From Sansalvadorimonas sp965243775 (GTDB lineage Bacteria; Pseudomonadota; Gammaproteobacteria; Pseudomonadales; Endozoicomonadaceae): a stretch of DNA of 64,000 nucleotides. Where the stretch lies: positions 61,896-125,895 of the forward strand of contig CBDEWF010000135.1 of NCBI GenBank assembly GCA_965243775.1, in the 5' to 3' direction. Made by a program: the position numbers and the translations under genes. Positions 17,890-26,859 of this stretch are shown here, piece after piece (within the stretch, counting starts at the first letter, position 1; each line of letters opens with the position of its first letter). The notes beneath the pieces were generated by a model. That model did not search any database and had not been told where the DNA came from. It saw only the letters and a program-made list of their open reading frames with translations.

Positions 17890-18663
17890 TTATTCACGCC
17901 CTTCAAAGAAATGAACGATCTTGCGTATCATCTTTTTATCTTCCGGGGATAGCCTGCCAGTTTGCCGGTATTGCTTATAGAACCTGAGGCGCTGGGTCTG
18001 GCTCAGGTTTTTTTTGCCCAGCTTGTCAAGGCAGGCCAGGTCTTTAATGATTCTGTACTTCAAGAGCGGGCCAAACCATCTCTGTCCTGCCGGGCAGTCG
18101 ATCAAGTAAACGCAGGGCTTGTTCTTGTTGTTGGTCACCAGAATATTGCGCCACTTGAGGTCGTTATGGGCAAAGTGGTATTCGTGAAGTTTTCTGGTAT
18201 GTTCTGCGACCTGGTTCATGACACTGCTTACCCAGTAAAAGTCTTCCAGCCTTGCATCCCTGGCCTTGGCAAGTGCAGCCAGATCGACAGTGTCAGGAAG
18301 TGACTCTGTGACCAGGGCTCCTCTTCCTGCCCTTAATATGAATCTCTCTTCTCCAAAAGCAACCAGCTGTGCTGTTGGTATATCGAGTTGCCTGAAAAGC
18401 TTGAGGTTATGCCACTCACCTCTTAAACGGCTTTTCCCAAGCCAGCTGCGTGCGCCTTTGGTAGAGTGGTAACGCTTAACATAATAGGTCTTACCATCTA
18501 TGTGGCACCGAAATACGGTGCTCTCGGAGTCACTGGTCACCCGGTCATCGGTATCTGAGAGGTGAAAGACTTTCTCCAGAGAGGAAAATGTTTCCCCAAC
18601 TCTGGTATTGCGATATTGCGGGAGTACTCTCCAGCGAGTTTTTTGTAACATTCCGATAATCAT
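17890..18663 (-). CDS. Kdo/WaaP family lipopolysaccharide kinase
   Basis: A 257-residue LPS kinase family protein. KTYYVKRYH carries the probable ATP-binding lysine. The catalytic loop FAHNDLKWRNILVT holds Asp and Asn in the canonical positions, and VYLIDCPAGQRW is the metal-binding strand. Unlike its downstream neighbour, its catalytic loop is canonical. It probably phosphorylates a sugar in the LPS inner core at the cytoplasmic face. The two kinases read in the same direction and may be cotranscribed. The exact acceptor cannot be told. Confidence 0.83.
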   Translation of the reverse strand: MIIGMLQKTRWRVLPQYRNTRVGETFSSLEKVFHLSDTDDRVTSDSESTVFRCHIDGKTYYVKRYHSTKGARSWLGKSRLRGEWHNLKLFRQLDIPTAQLVAFGEERFILRAGRGALVTESLPDTVDLAALAKARDARLEDFYWVSSVMNQVAEHTRKLHEYHFAHNDLKWRNILVTNNKNKPCVYLIDCPAGQRWFGPLLKYRIIKDLACLDKLGKKNLSQTQRLRFYKQYRQTGRLSPEDKKMIRKIVHFFEGRE

Positions 18664-18792
18664 TTAACTCTCTATTGCCAGGCTATTGCCAGGCGATTCC
18701 CAGGCGGCGTATTGATAACAGGTTACCTGTTTGTGAACAAGTCTGGCGTGGAGTGTTGGAATAAAATCAACAGCCATAAACGGCTTATAAGG

Positions 18793-18824
18793 CTAGGGTG
18801 TGTTTAATTGTGAACACACCCTAG
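18793..18824. repeat. Perfect 12-bp palindrome adjoining the IS630 end
   Basis: CTAGGGTGTGTT and its exact complement AACACACCCTAG are separated by eight bases. The right arm ends in CTAG, which overlaps the TA used by the IS630 element starting at 18824. No T tract follows, so a terminator role is unlikely. It may be the insertion target, or the end of another small element. Confidence 0.6.
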
Positions 18825-20132
18825 TGCCGCATAGCTCAAAAGACCACGCCATCATGCTCGCAGTGGTCTCCCCTTGTAAGTCCACTTGAACGGTTTAGCC
18901 ATGGTTTCATTAAAGAAGTCGATGAAACCATGGAGGCGGTTTTTTAAGTCTTCTTTCGAGACAAAGCCACTGCGCTTGAGGAATCGCCTCACCAGTATGG
19001 AAAACCAAATCTCAATCTGGTTAAGCCAGGAAGCGTGCTTGGGTGTGTAGTGAAACACGACCTTGTGGGACGAGTCTGAGAGATAGGCCGACCGGCTTTG
19101 CATGGATTTCAATATCCCGGATTTGCCTTTGATACCAAGCTCTTCCTCAGATGTACCCTCTATAGCAGCCACGAATCGAACAGCGGCCTCCGACATGTGC
19201 GTATTCAGATTGTCAGCAACGATATGCCAACCCCGGGCCTCAGGATCGCTGAGTATCATTATCTCCAGCCAGAGCGCAAAATCCTGTTCAGTGCGTGTCT
19301 CACTGACCAGGGGCAGAATTTTTCCCGTCGCGACATTCATGCCTGCCAGCAGGGCCTGTGTTCCATGACGCACATATTCAAACTCCCTTTTTTCGACCTG
19401 CCCAGGCTTCACGCATTTACCTGGTGATGCTGGCTCGAGAGCCTGAATCCCTGTCTTCTCGTCAAAGGAAATGGTGTGAATCTTGTTTTCTGCTCGTGCC
19501 GGAGCTAGCTGGTAAGTCTCACAGACATCCGCACAGCGCTCATCAAAAGCCTCGTCTTTGGGGGTATCTACCCAGCCCCGGACTTTATCGGGGCGAATAT
19601 CGGCCTGATTTTAAAAATCGGCCGACCTGGCGTTGTGAAATGGATTCAACAATGTTCTTATCCATGGCCGCTTTGGCCAGTGCATTCTGTGACCAGTGAC
19701 TCAAGATATAGCCATGATTTTCCGGCTTTTCACAAGCCAGAGCCATAATTTGGCAGACTTGCTCTGCTTTAAATTTGGGCGGTGCTCCAGGTCTTGGAGC
19801 CTCTTGCAATCGCTCCATCGCTGACATGTCATCAGAACGCTCAACCCAGTGCTTACGCCAGAGAGTCACAGTCCCCCGGTTACAACTCAGTTGCAGAGCC
19901 GAAGCCCTGATACTCAAACCTTGTTCAGCGGCCAGAATGATTTTGGCTCTGAGCACAAATGCCTGAGTGCTGCTGCGCTTGCGAACGATATTTTGAAGTT
20001 CATTACGTTGCTGTTCGCTTAGAGTGAAAGATTTACAGTGATCTGCCTGCATCCTTGCTACTACTCTTGATGGCTTGGGCAGACAGATCTGAGCATATCT
20101 GAGGCGGTATAGATATTAGAGCTTTCCGGCAC
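18824..20132 (-). mobile_element. IS630-family element with frameshifted transposase
   Basis: The ends are GTGCCG (18824) and CGGCAC (20132), each flanked by TA inside CTAG. This is the signature of IS630/Tc1-type insertion with TA duplication. The interior carries one transposase split into two frames on the minus strand. Confidence 0.8.
18852..20052 (-). pseudogene. IS630 transposase in two frames
   Basis: The first frame (20052-19585, 155 residues) holds the helix-turn-helix region (IRASALQLSCNRGTVTLWRKHWVERS). The second frame carries the DDE domain: TISFDEKTGIQ (Asp), HIVADNLNTHM (Asp) and KHASWLNQIEIWFSIL (Glu). Its only internal ATG starts at 19412, but coding similarity extends up to about 19600. 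The frames join if one C is skipped in the CCCC run near 19598, giving SPDKVRGWVDTP. This could be a mutation or a programmed frameshift, which some IS630 elements use. All catalytic residues are intact. Confidence 0.82.
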
Positions 20133-20311
20133 TAGTACAACGTTCCAAATTGTTTGTCCTGAGGCCTTGGCTTGTAACCTATGAAATATAAGCAAGCTGT
20201 ATGATTGCGACCAGACAAACAAATTGTTTTCGAGTACTAGGTACTTATGCTAAAAGTCCAGCGAAAAGCCCCATGGATGATAAAATGGGGTTGGTAAACA
20301 CCTCTGGGAGC

Positions 20312-20755
20312 ATGTTTGTGAAAACAGTCGAGCAGTGGTTTGAAGAGTATGGAGAGAGCCACCAGAACCCGGTTAACAAGAAAATTCACTGGGTCTGTGT
20401 CCCTGTTATCACATTCTGTGTGATAGGCCTGTTCTGGGTGGCCAGCAGCTGGCTGACCTGGTTTTTTCTGGCAGGTTCTCTGGCTTTTTACCTGAGTCTC
20501 TCTGTTCGGCTGGCGGCAGCTATGGTTCTGACCATTATTATGATGTTGGTTGTTATCCTGGCTTTGCAGTCCTTTGGCCAGATGGTTTTGCTGTCTACAG
20601 TAACCAGTCTTTTTATTGTTGCCTGGATTTTCCAGTTCTGGGGGCACCAAATTGAAGGTAAGAAACCATCATTTTTTAAGGATGTACAGTTTCTGTTAAT
20701 CGGACCACTCTGGGTTCTGGCCTTCCTGTTTAGAAAAGCCGGCATTCAGTATTAA
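20312..20755 (+). CDS. Mpo1-like (DUF962) membrane protein
   Basis: A 147-residue membrane protein of the DUF962/Mpo1-like family. In yeast the homologue Mpo1 is an iron-dependent dioxygenase acting in fatty-acid alpha-oxidation. I start it at 20312 (MFVKTVEQWFEEYGESH) because GGGAG lies just upstream and the family begins here; the frame is open 37 codons further up. The histidine motifs fit the family: ESHQNPVNKKIHWVCVP near the start and FWGHQIEGKKPSFF in the C-terminal third. Four hydrophobic segments are visible. The bacterial substrate is unknown. Confidence 0.8.
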   Translation: MFVKTVEQWFEEYGESHQNPVNKKIHWVCVPVITFCVIGLFWVASSWLTWFFLAGSLAFYLSLSVRLAAAMVLTIIMMLVVILALQSFGQMVLLSTVTSLFIVAWIFQFWGHQIEGKKPSFFKDVQFLLIGPLWVLAFLFRKAGIQY

Positions 20756-20780
20756 GGCCCGGACATTCTGTCGGGGCCTT
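20753..20780. terminator. Bidirectional hairpin terminator
   Basis: AAGGCCCGGACA pairs with TGTCGGGGCCTT with one mismatch around a short loop. It overlaps the stop codon region of the DUF962 gene and lies 30 bp beyond the end of the convergent aidB gene. A short T run (CTTTGGTT) follows on the plus strand. Confidence 0.6.
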
Positions 20781-20811
20781 TGGTTAATGGCTGGATTTGC
20801 TACCTGGGGAT

Positions 20812-22479
20812 TTACAACTGGGGTACGGTACGGGCGACTAACTGTTCCACTGGAATCCCTGAAGGCAGAGTGCCATAGATCAGGTTGCTGTCTTCTCTCA
20901 GGCGGGAGTGACAGAAAGCTTCAGCGACTATAGCATTCCCATCAAGTAACAGGCTGGCCTGCATGCAGATAGCCAGTTCCTCAATAACCGAGCGGGCCTG
21001 ATATTCAAGTTCTGCCGGGTTGCTGATCAGGATTTTCATCCGTTTTCCAATCTGATCAAGGCGTTTGTCCAGCAAGGGCTCCACTCCCCGGTTCCTTTGC
21101 AGTTCTGCCATAAGTGCTTCCAGGGTTGCAGGCTGTTTGTTCAGTGCCCTGAGAACATCCAGACACTGCACATTTCCGCTGCCCTCCCATATAGAGTTAA
21201 CCGGTGCTTCCCGGTACAGGCGGGGCAGAATGGTTTCCTCAACATAACCCACGCCCCCCATGCACTCCTGGGCTTCATTGATATGGGCCGGGGCCCTCTT
21301 GCAGATCCAGTACTTGCCAATAGCTACGGCAATTCTGGCAAAAAGCTGTTCCTGCTCGTTGGTCCTGTTGTCCAGAGCTTTGGCGACCCGCATGGTCATA
21401 GATAGAGCCGCCTCACTTTCCAGAGCCAAGTCTGCCAGAACATTCTGCATAAGCGGGTGGCTGCTCAGAGGCTTGCCAAAAACGTCCCTGTGCAGACAGT
21501 GGTGACTGGCTTGAGCCAGGGCCATACGCATCAGGCCAGATGATCCACCCATACAGTCGAAGCGGGTCATGGCAACCATAGTGATAATAGTGGCGACCCC
21601 GCGACCTTCTTCCCCTATCATCCAGGCTTCGGCGTTGCGATATTCAATCTCACTGGATGCGTTGGACTTATTACCCAGCTTGTCTTTCAATCGCTGGACT
21701 TCGATGGCGTTCTTGCTGCCATCAGTTCGCCAGCGGGGCACCAGAAAGCAGCTCAGCCCTTTGCTGGTCTGGGCCAGGGTCAGGAAAGCATCACACATGG
21801 GGGCAGAGCAGAACCATTTGTGTCCAAGCAGCTCATACAGCTGTCCAGGCCCTTCTGATCCTATAGCCGTTGCACGGGTGGTATTGGCCCGGACATCAGT
21901 CCCCCCCTGTTTCTCGGTCATGGCCATACCGATGGTCAGCCCCTCTTTCTCAAACCATGGCCTGTTACTGGGGTCATACACCCGGGCATTGATTTTGGGC
22001 AGCCAGATTTTGGCAATATCCGGCTGCATATTGATGGCCGGTACAGCGGCAAAGGTCATGGTCAGAGGACAGCAGTGACCAGCTTCGATCTGGTTCTGCA
22101 TAATCATCTTGGCCGCCCGTACGACATGGGTGCCAGGTGTGGGATCTGTCCAGGGGGAAGATGGCAGGCCATGCTCAATGGCTGTTTGCATAAGCTGGTG
22201 ATAAGACGGATGGAAGGTGGCAACATCTATCCGGTTACCAAAGCGGTCATGAGTTTTCAGCTGAGGCGGGTTTTCGTTGGCGAGGAAACCTGCCTCCTGC
22301 AGGTCTGTACCGACAATCTTGCCATAGCCTTGAACTTCCTCCTCTCCCCAGCTGCCACCGTAAAGGTGAAGATTCTCCTGCATGGCGATATCCGAGGTAT
22401 ACAGATTCCAGTTTTCCAGAAGAGGGGGCTGGTTGAAAACCGTATGAGTCTGGTGAATGGAGGGTACATCTGAAGGCAT
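20812..22479 (-). CDS. aidB: Acyl-CoA dehydrogenase family protein AidB
   Basis: A 555-residue flavoprotein of the AidB branch. E. coli AidB is induced by alkylation stress, binds DNA and has been proposed to protect it; enzyme activity is weak. The QTHTVFNQPP start is diagnostic of AidB. Other blocks are MTFAAVPAI, GMAMTEKQGGTDVRANTTRA, LVPRWRTDGSKNAIEVQRLKD and EAPVNSIWEGSGNVQCLDVLRAL. Length is slightly above E. coli AidB because of C-terminal differences. It stands as a single gene convergent with the DUF962 gene. Confidence 0.9.
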   Translation of the reverse strand: MPSDVPSIHQTHTVFNQPPLLENWNLYTSDIAMQENLHLYGGSWGEEEVQGYGKIVGTDLQEAGFLANENPPQLKTHDRFGNRIDVATFHPSYHQLMQTAIEHGLPSSPWTDPTPGTHVVRAAKMIMQNQIEAGHCCPLTMTFAAVPAINMQPDIAKIWLPKINARVYDPSNRPWFEKEGLTIGMAMTEKQGGTDVRANTTRATAIGSEGPGQLYELLGHKWFCSAPMCDAFLTLAQTSKGLSCFLVPRWRTDGSKNAIEVQRLKDKLGNKSNASSEIEYRNAEAWMIGEEGRGVATIITMVAMTRFDCMGGSSGLMRMALAQASHHCLHRDVFGKPLSSHPLMQNVLADLALESEAALSMTMRVAKALDNRTNEQEQLFARIAVAIGKYWICKRAPAHINEAQECMGGVGYVEETILPRLYREAPVNSIWEGSGNVQCLDVLRALNKQPATLEALMAELQRNRGVEPLLDKRLDQIGKRMKILISNPAELEYQARSVIEELAICMQASLLLDGNAIVAEAFCHSRLREDSNLIYGTLPSGIPVEQLVARTVPQL

Positions 22480-22586
22480 GGTCAGGTTTCTCTGTATTAT
22501 TGTTATCCGGCGCTGAGGAAATTATATATAGGGTGTGGTTATCCTGCATTGGGGTAAAGCTTTGACTGGGTTGGCATTTCTTATCT

Positions 22587-22625
22587 AAACAGCCATGGAC
22601 GTGTTTAAAGCCTCCACGGCTGTTT
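22587..22625 (-). terminator. Imperfect hairpin after the DUF416 gene
   Basis: AAACAGCC and GGCTGTTT frame an imperfect stem with a loop of about 20 bases, 7 bp past the stop of the minus-strand gene at 22632. It fits a terminator of the efpL-yjaG operon, though the T tract is weak. Confidence 0.5.
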
Positions 22626-22631
22626 ATCTAA

Positions 22632-23240
22632 CTATCCTTCCAGAGATATACCCAGTTCGCTGATGTTGTCATTACAGGCCAGCGCCCGCAGCTGTTTTTT
22701 GAGCTCAGGGTTGGGTTTGGCCTTCCCCAGTATCTGGCAGACTTCATCGATAAAATCGAGATGCTGGAGCATCAGTGGGTGTTGGTCAACATACTGGCTC
22801 AGCTCTGTACCTTTCAGGTCTGCAGCCTCCATATGCCCAAGGAACTTGCCAATAGTGGAGAGAGACAGCCTGCCGTTGCTTACGGCCTCTTCGCTGGAGG
22901 GCTGCATGGCACAATGTACGGCGGTGGTCAGGGACACAATGGCATCCAGAGCTGGGTAGACACCATACATATCGAAATCATCAATATTGGGTGTCTGTTC
23001 TTCCAGCCGCTCCAGCAGCCGCTCAAAGTTTTTGGCGGACTGTTGGCCGGCAATATGATCCCAGAGCATATTCAGGCAGTGCTTCAACTCGGAAACATCA
23101 CCAAAGCCGGTCACTTCTGAGAACAGTCCGAAGTTGCTCAGGCTGCGTTGGGCCATGGCAGTGGCAAAGGCGGTTTGCTTCCAGGGTTGAAACTTGTGAA
23201 GCTTCCTGCCCAGTTCATTCAGATAAGCTGTGTCGGTCAA
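22632..23240 (-). CDS. yjaG: DUF416 protein, YjaG-like
   Basis: A 202-residue soluble helical protein of the DUF416/YjaG family. Matching features are LHKFQPWKQTAFATAMAQRSLSNF near the start, the VTGFGDVSELKHCLNMLWDH block and the signature DDFDMYGVYPALDAIVSL. Molecular function is not known. It begins 13 bp after the stop of the efpL-like gene and is very probably cotranscribed with it. This suggests, but does not show, a link to translation. Confidence 0.85.
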   Translation of the reverse strand: MTDTAYLNELGRKLHKFQPWKQTAFATAMAQRSLSNFGLFSEVTGFGDVSELKHCLNMLWDHIAGQQSAKNFERLLERLEEQTPNIDDFDMYGVYPALDAIVSLTTAVHCAMQPSSEEAVSNGRLSLSTIGKFLGHMEAADLKGTELSQYVDQHPLMLQHLDFIDEVCQILGKAKPNPELKKQLRALACNDNISELGISLEG

Positions 23241-23253
23241 AACGGTTTACCTG

Positions 23254-23820
23254 TCAGGCGCGGGACATGAATTTGCCGGTTTCGGTGTTGATCTTGATTA
23301 TCTCCCCAGGCTCAAGATATTCCGGAACCTGTACTTCCAGCCCGGTTGCCATACGGGCAGGCTTGGTGCGAGCAGCAGCAGACGCACCTTTGATAGCGGG
23401 TGATGTCTCGATAACTTCCATGATCACGGACTGGGGCAGCTCAATAGCCAGGGGCTGGCCCTCCACAACCAGAACCACGATGCCTTCCATGCCATCCTGC
23501 AGGTACTCCAGGCAACCCTCCAGATCAGCCTCGTTCAAGGTGTACTGAGTATAATCCTCGACATCCATAAAGGTGTAGGTGTCGCCATCCTTGTAGAGAA
23601 AAGAGGATGTACTGCGCAGGAGGTCAACGTGGAGGAACTGGTCATTACCGGTATAGGCACCTTCCAGCTTGCGGCCACCGGGTACCTGGTTAAAACGGAT
23701 TTTATAAAGGGTCTGGGCACCACGGGATGAAGGGCTCTTGGCCTCAATGTTCTTTACTTGGTAGTAATGACCATTGATCTCAACAACATTGCCTTTTTTC
23801 AGTTCATTGGCTGCCGGCAT
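23254..23820 (-). CDS. yeiP: Elongation factor P-like protein EfpL (YeiP)
   Basis: A 188-residue paralogue of elongation factor P. EF-P proteins bind the ribosome between the P and E sites and relieve stalling at polyproline and related motifs. The loop at the tip of domain I reads SPSSRGAQ, with Arg33 where EF-P has the modified lysine. Together with the MPAANELKKGNVV start and the end KFMSRA, this marks the YeiP/EfpL group. KOW-like, OB and C-terminal OB domains are complete (FMDVEDYTQYTL, GASAAARTKPA, QVPEYLEPGEIIKI). It is the first gene of an operon with the DUF416 gene. Confidence 0.92.
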   Translation of the reverse strand: MPAANELKKGNVVEINGHYYQVKNIEAKSPSSRGAQTLYKIRFNQVPGGRKLEGAYTGNDQFLHVDLLRSTSSFLYKDGDTYTFMDVEDYTQYTLNEADLEGCLEYLQDGMEGIVVLVVEGQPLAIELPQSVIMEVIETSPAIKGASAAARTKPARMATGLEVQVPEYLEPGEIIKINTETGKFMSRA

Positions 23821-23956
23821 CGGGCTGTCTCGCGAAAAGGGGATAAAAGAATGGGGCGATTATAAATCAGAGCCGGCTCTGTTTGGAGTCGGCTCTGTCC
23901 CTCAAAGGGGTTTGCTCTTTACATAAGTTTTCGATGTTGCATGTATAAAAACATTA

Positions 23957-26677
23957 CTATTTAGGTTTGACACCTTCAGGGAGTTGGTGGACTGGCGCAG
24001 GGTAATAAAAATGCACTTTCCAGCCAAGCCCGTCGTCTGGAACAATTGAGAGGCCATTCTGTTGAACATGCTCGAATACCGGTGAAGTTGCGTCTTCAAC
24101 TGTAGGGCTTGTTTCCATATTTTTTTCCACGGTTGCAACGTTGAATTTTTTTGCTTTACCGGCTTTTGCTAACTCTATTAGCCTGTCTCGCTTTTGTTTA
24201 TATGCTGTACTTTCAGAAGTAGAGGTTAAGTTAGAGGTAGATGTAACTTTAGGACGGGGGGGGACAAATGCTACTGGCTTTGAATACGACCCGGGAGCGG
24301 TGCGAATAAGTCCACTGGTGTTGGTTACGGCCTTTGGTATGTGTGGTACACCTCCTGGAATAAGGGGCTTATTCCCTGGCTTGTTAGTATGTTGGGGCCA
24401 CTTTAAGTTTGAGGGGGGAGGGCCAAAGAGAGAGCGGGGCTTGCCTTTAGAAGAGGTGTTTGTGGGGGGCGGCGGCTGCCTTCTAGCTATAGAGCGATAC
24501 TGTTGAAATGCAACTTTGTCTTTTGGCTTTTTTAATGTTCTGGAGGGAGTGTATCGAGCTTTTTCAGAATTTGCTGATTGACCGACGGCTGTTTCTGATG
24601 AGACTTTTTTCTCTTCAGGAACTGGAAGCCTATAACTGAGAACACCTCTTTTCCATTTTTTACTGTCTTGCTTGCTGAGCTCACAATCATACTCGTCAGA
24701 ACTGAGCCAATAAGTGATGAGTTTTCTTTGACTTTCCTTTAGGTAGCCTCCTGTTAGTGCTGCTCTTAAAGAAAATTTTAGATGTGAGCGGAGGAGTGGA
24801 TCGGATTTGCCAAGTAATCCAAATTTCATCTCTGTATTGTAGAGTTCCATTCTGTCATTCCAGGTAGTCATCATATTAAGCTCTTTATTATATTTTTGAA
24901 GGTAGAGGTATTGGTCGACCACTTTTTTACTGGGTTTGTATTCATCCTCACTGGAATCGGAAGTATCACTCTCTTCTGGCAGTTCTATGATTGTTTTCCA
25001 GCGCCTATTCTCTTGAAGTAGCTTTTTGTACTCATTACTCCAGTCAATCGTCATCCCCTCAGGCAGGGTAACGTTTTCAAGCCAGGCCAGCCGGTATCTT
25101 AGAATTTCTTTTCCTGCCTCTGTCAGAGATTTTTCGCCCTGAAAAGCTATATAGATAAGATGAGTCAGTGCGGGAATAAGAATAGGGTCTCGACCTCTGA
25201 TGTAGTTAAAGAGCACCCTGTCAGGGTTGTCAGGAAGTTTACCATTTTGGTAACCATTAAGTATTGGAGCTGGCTTGAACCCGTAAATTGCCAGCCACTT
25301 TTCTACGTAATTTATAAAGTCGTTTAATAACGTGTTGAGTTTTTCGGATGTGAAGCCTTCCGGTAAATCATAAGAAGGAAATGCAATTTCACGGATATTA
25401 AGCTTTTTTCGTTTTATTGACTTAACAAGTTTTTGGCACCGCTCTTCTTTTTGCCACCAGTCGTCATATTTTTGCCAGTCACCTTCAGTATATTTAATCT
25501 TCTGCTCTACCTTGCTTCGATCAGTACTCTTTTGTAGGGAGGTGCCTTTTTGTAGAGAGATGCTCTGTTTTACAGTTTTTGAATCAGCCTTGCTGCTTTT
25601 GGTGTCCTCTGCGTGACCTTCAGTTTTTTTTGTTAGAGCTTTTTTGTTTTTTTTGGTTGGAGTTGGGAGCATATAGCTTAGAGCGCTGACTTTCCATGTT
25701 TCGCGATCACAGCTGTCTAATTCTTTCTTGTCTTCATCGGCTTTGAGCCAGTGAGCGATAAGTTCACTTTGATCTTCCTGTAGATAACCTCCTGCCAGTG
25801 CTGCCCCAAGAGAAAATTCCAAATGTGGGAGAAGGAGCGGGTCGGAAGGGTCGACCTTCATAAAATTCATGCCTGCATCGAAGAAAGCCCTTCTGTCATT
25901 CCACGTAGTTATCATATGGAGTTTTTTTCTGTACCACTTATCGTTAAGGTGCATTTTGACAAAATCATACCAGGATTCCTCTTCTCCTGTGTCTGCATCT
26001 GAATCTATGTCTAAATAGAAAATAACTTTTTCTGGTAGCTCTATTTTGTTTTTCCAGTTTTTACGCTGTTTGAATAGTTTTTTATAGGCTTTATCCCAAT
26101 CAATATTTATCCCCTCTGGAAGAGTGACTTTTTCCAGCCAGATAAGTCTGTATTTTAAAATTTTCGCAGCCTCTCCTTGTAAGCAGTATTCACCATGTCT
26201 GGCAATATAAATAAGGTGAATTAATGCAGGGATCAAGATCGGATCCCGCTGATTGATATAATTAAGGAGTGTTTGGGAAGGTTCTTGGGGGAGCTGACCA
26301 TGTTCATGACCATTTATGCTAGGAGCACTCAAAAAATTATATGTTTCTAGCCACTCCTCTACGTGATTAATTAAATCGTTTAACAGCTGGTGGAGCTTTG
26401 GGGAGGTAAAGCCTTTCGGCAAGTCATATACTGGAAATGCAATTTCATGGATCTCTAAGCCTTGTTCCTTTATTTCTTTTACAAGATCACGGCATCGTGG
26501 CTCTTGCTCCAGCCAGTCATTCCATGGTTTCCAGCTTGCCGCGGCATATGGAGTCGCACTCTTTTTCCTGCCCCGGCCAGCATGGCACTGTAAAGAAAGT
26601 AAGCCGACTAGAATAAAGATTACAATTTTTATAAGTGTGTGCTTAGTTGAACTGCTTGAAAATATGCACAATACCAC
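23957..26677 (-). CDS. Unknown exported 906-residue protein with duplicated domain
   Basis: I do not recognise this family. A hydrophobic segment near residues 15-31 followed by CHAG looks like a signal peptide. Two homologous units of about 290 residues follow. Unit 1 is about residues 49-336 and unit 2 about 396-684. Each has a W-rich start (PWNDWLEQE / KYDDWWQKE), the motif IAFPxYDLPxGFTS, RDPILIPALxHLIYIA, LPEGxxIDW and a TTWNDR motif, and ends LSYxLPxP. A Ser/Lys-rich linker joins the units. The C-terminal 220 residues are Pro/Ser/Thr-rich and probably disordered. No catalytic motif is visible. An exported or host-directed role is plausible but unproven. Confidence 0.75.
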   Translation of the reverse strand: MVLCIFSSSSTKHTLIKIVIFILVGLLSLQCHAGRGRKKSATPYAAASWKPWNDWLEQEPRCRDLVKEIKEQGLEIHEIAFPVYDLPKGFTSPKLHQLLNDLINHVEEWLETYNFLSAPSINGHEHGQLPQEPSQTLLNYINQRDPILIPALIHLIYIARHGEYCLQGEAAKILKYRLIWLEKVTLPEGINIDWDKAYKKLFKQRKNWKNKIELPEKVIFYLDIDSDADTGEEESWYDFVKMHLNDKWYRKKLHMITTWNDRRAFFDAGMNFMKVDPSDPLLLPHLEFSLGAALAGGYLQEDQSELIAHWLKADEDKKELDSCDRETWKVSALSYMLPTPTKKNKKALTKKTEGHAEDTKSSKADSKTVKQSISLQKGTSLQKSTDRSKVEQKIKYTEGDWQKYDDWWQKEERCQKLVKSIKRKKLNIREIAFPSYDLPEGFTSEKLNTLLNDFINYVEKWLAIYGFKPAPILNGYQNGKLPDNPDRVLFNYIRGRDPILIPALTHLIYIAFQGEKSLTEAGKEILRYRLAWLENVTLPEGMTIDWSNEYKKLLQENRRWKTIIELPEESDTSDSSEDEYKPSKKVVDQYLYLQKYNKELNMMTTWNDRMELYNTEMKFGLLGKSDPLLRSHLKFSLRAALTGGYLKESQRKLITYWLSSDEYDCELSKQDSKKWKRGVLSYRLPVPEEKKVSSETAVGQSANSEKARYTPSRTLKKPKDKVAFQQYRSIARRQPPPPTNTSSKGKPRSLFGPPPSNLKWPQHTNKPGNKPLIPGGVPHIPKAVTNTSGLIRTAPGSYSKPVAFVPPRPKVTSTSNLTSTSESTAYKQKRDRLIELAKAGKAKKFNVATVEKNMETSPTVEDATSPVFEHVQQNGLSIVPDDGLGWKVHFYYPAPVHQLPEGVKPK

Positions 26678-26859
26678 CCTGCCTGCTCCACTGTATATCG
26701 TTATGGCTCAGAAGTGTAGTTCTATACGCAGGGGTGACTGACTTTTCATTAAGGCAAAGGGAGCTGATACTCCCCTTTGCTGGTGTTAACAGTCGGCAAA
26801 CAAACAGCCATAGACTGATAATGTGTTCTATGGGAAAAATGCTATTCCCATGGCCACAG

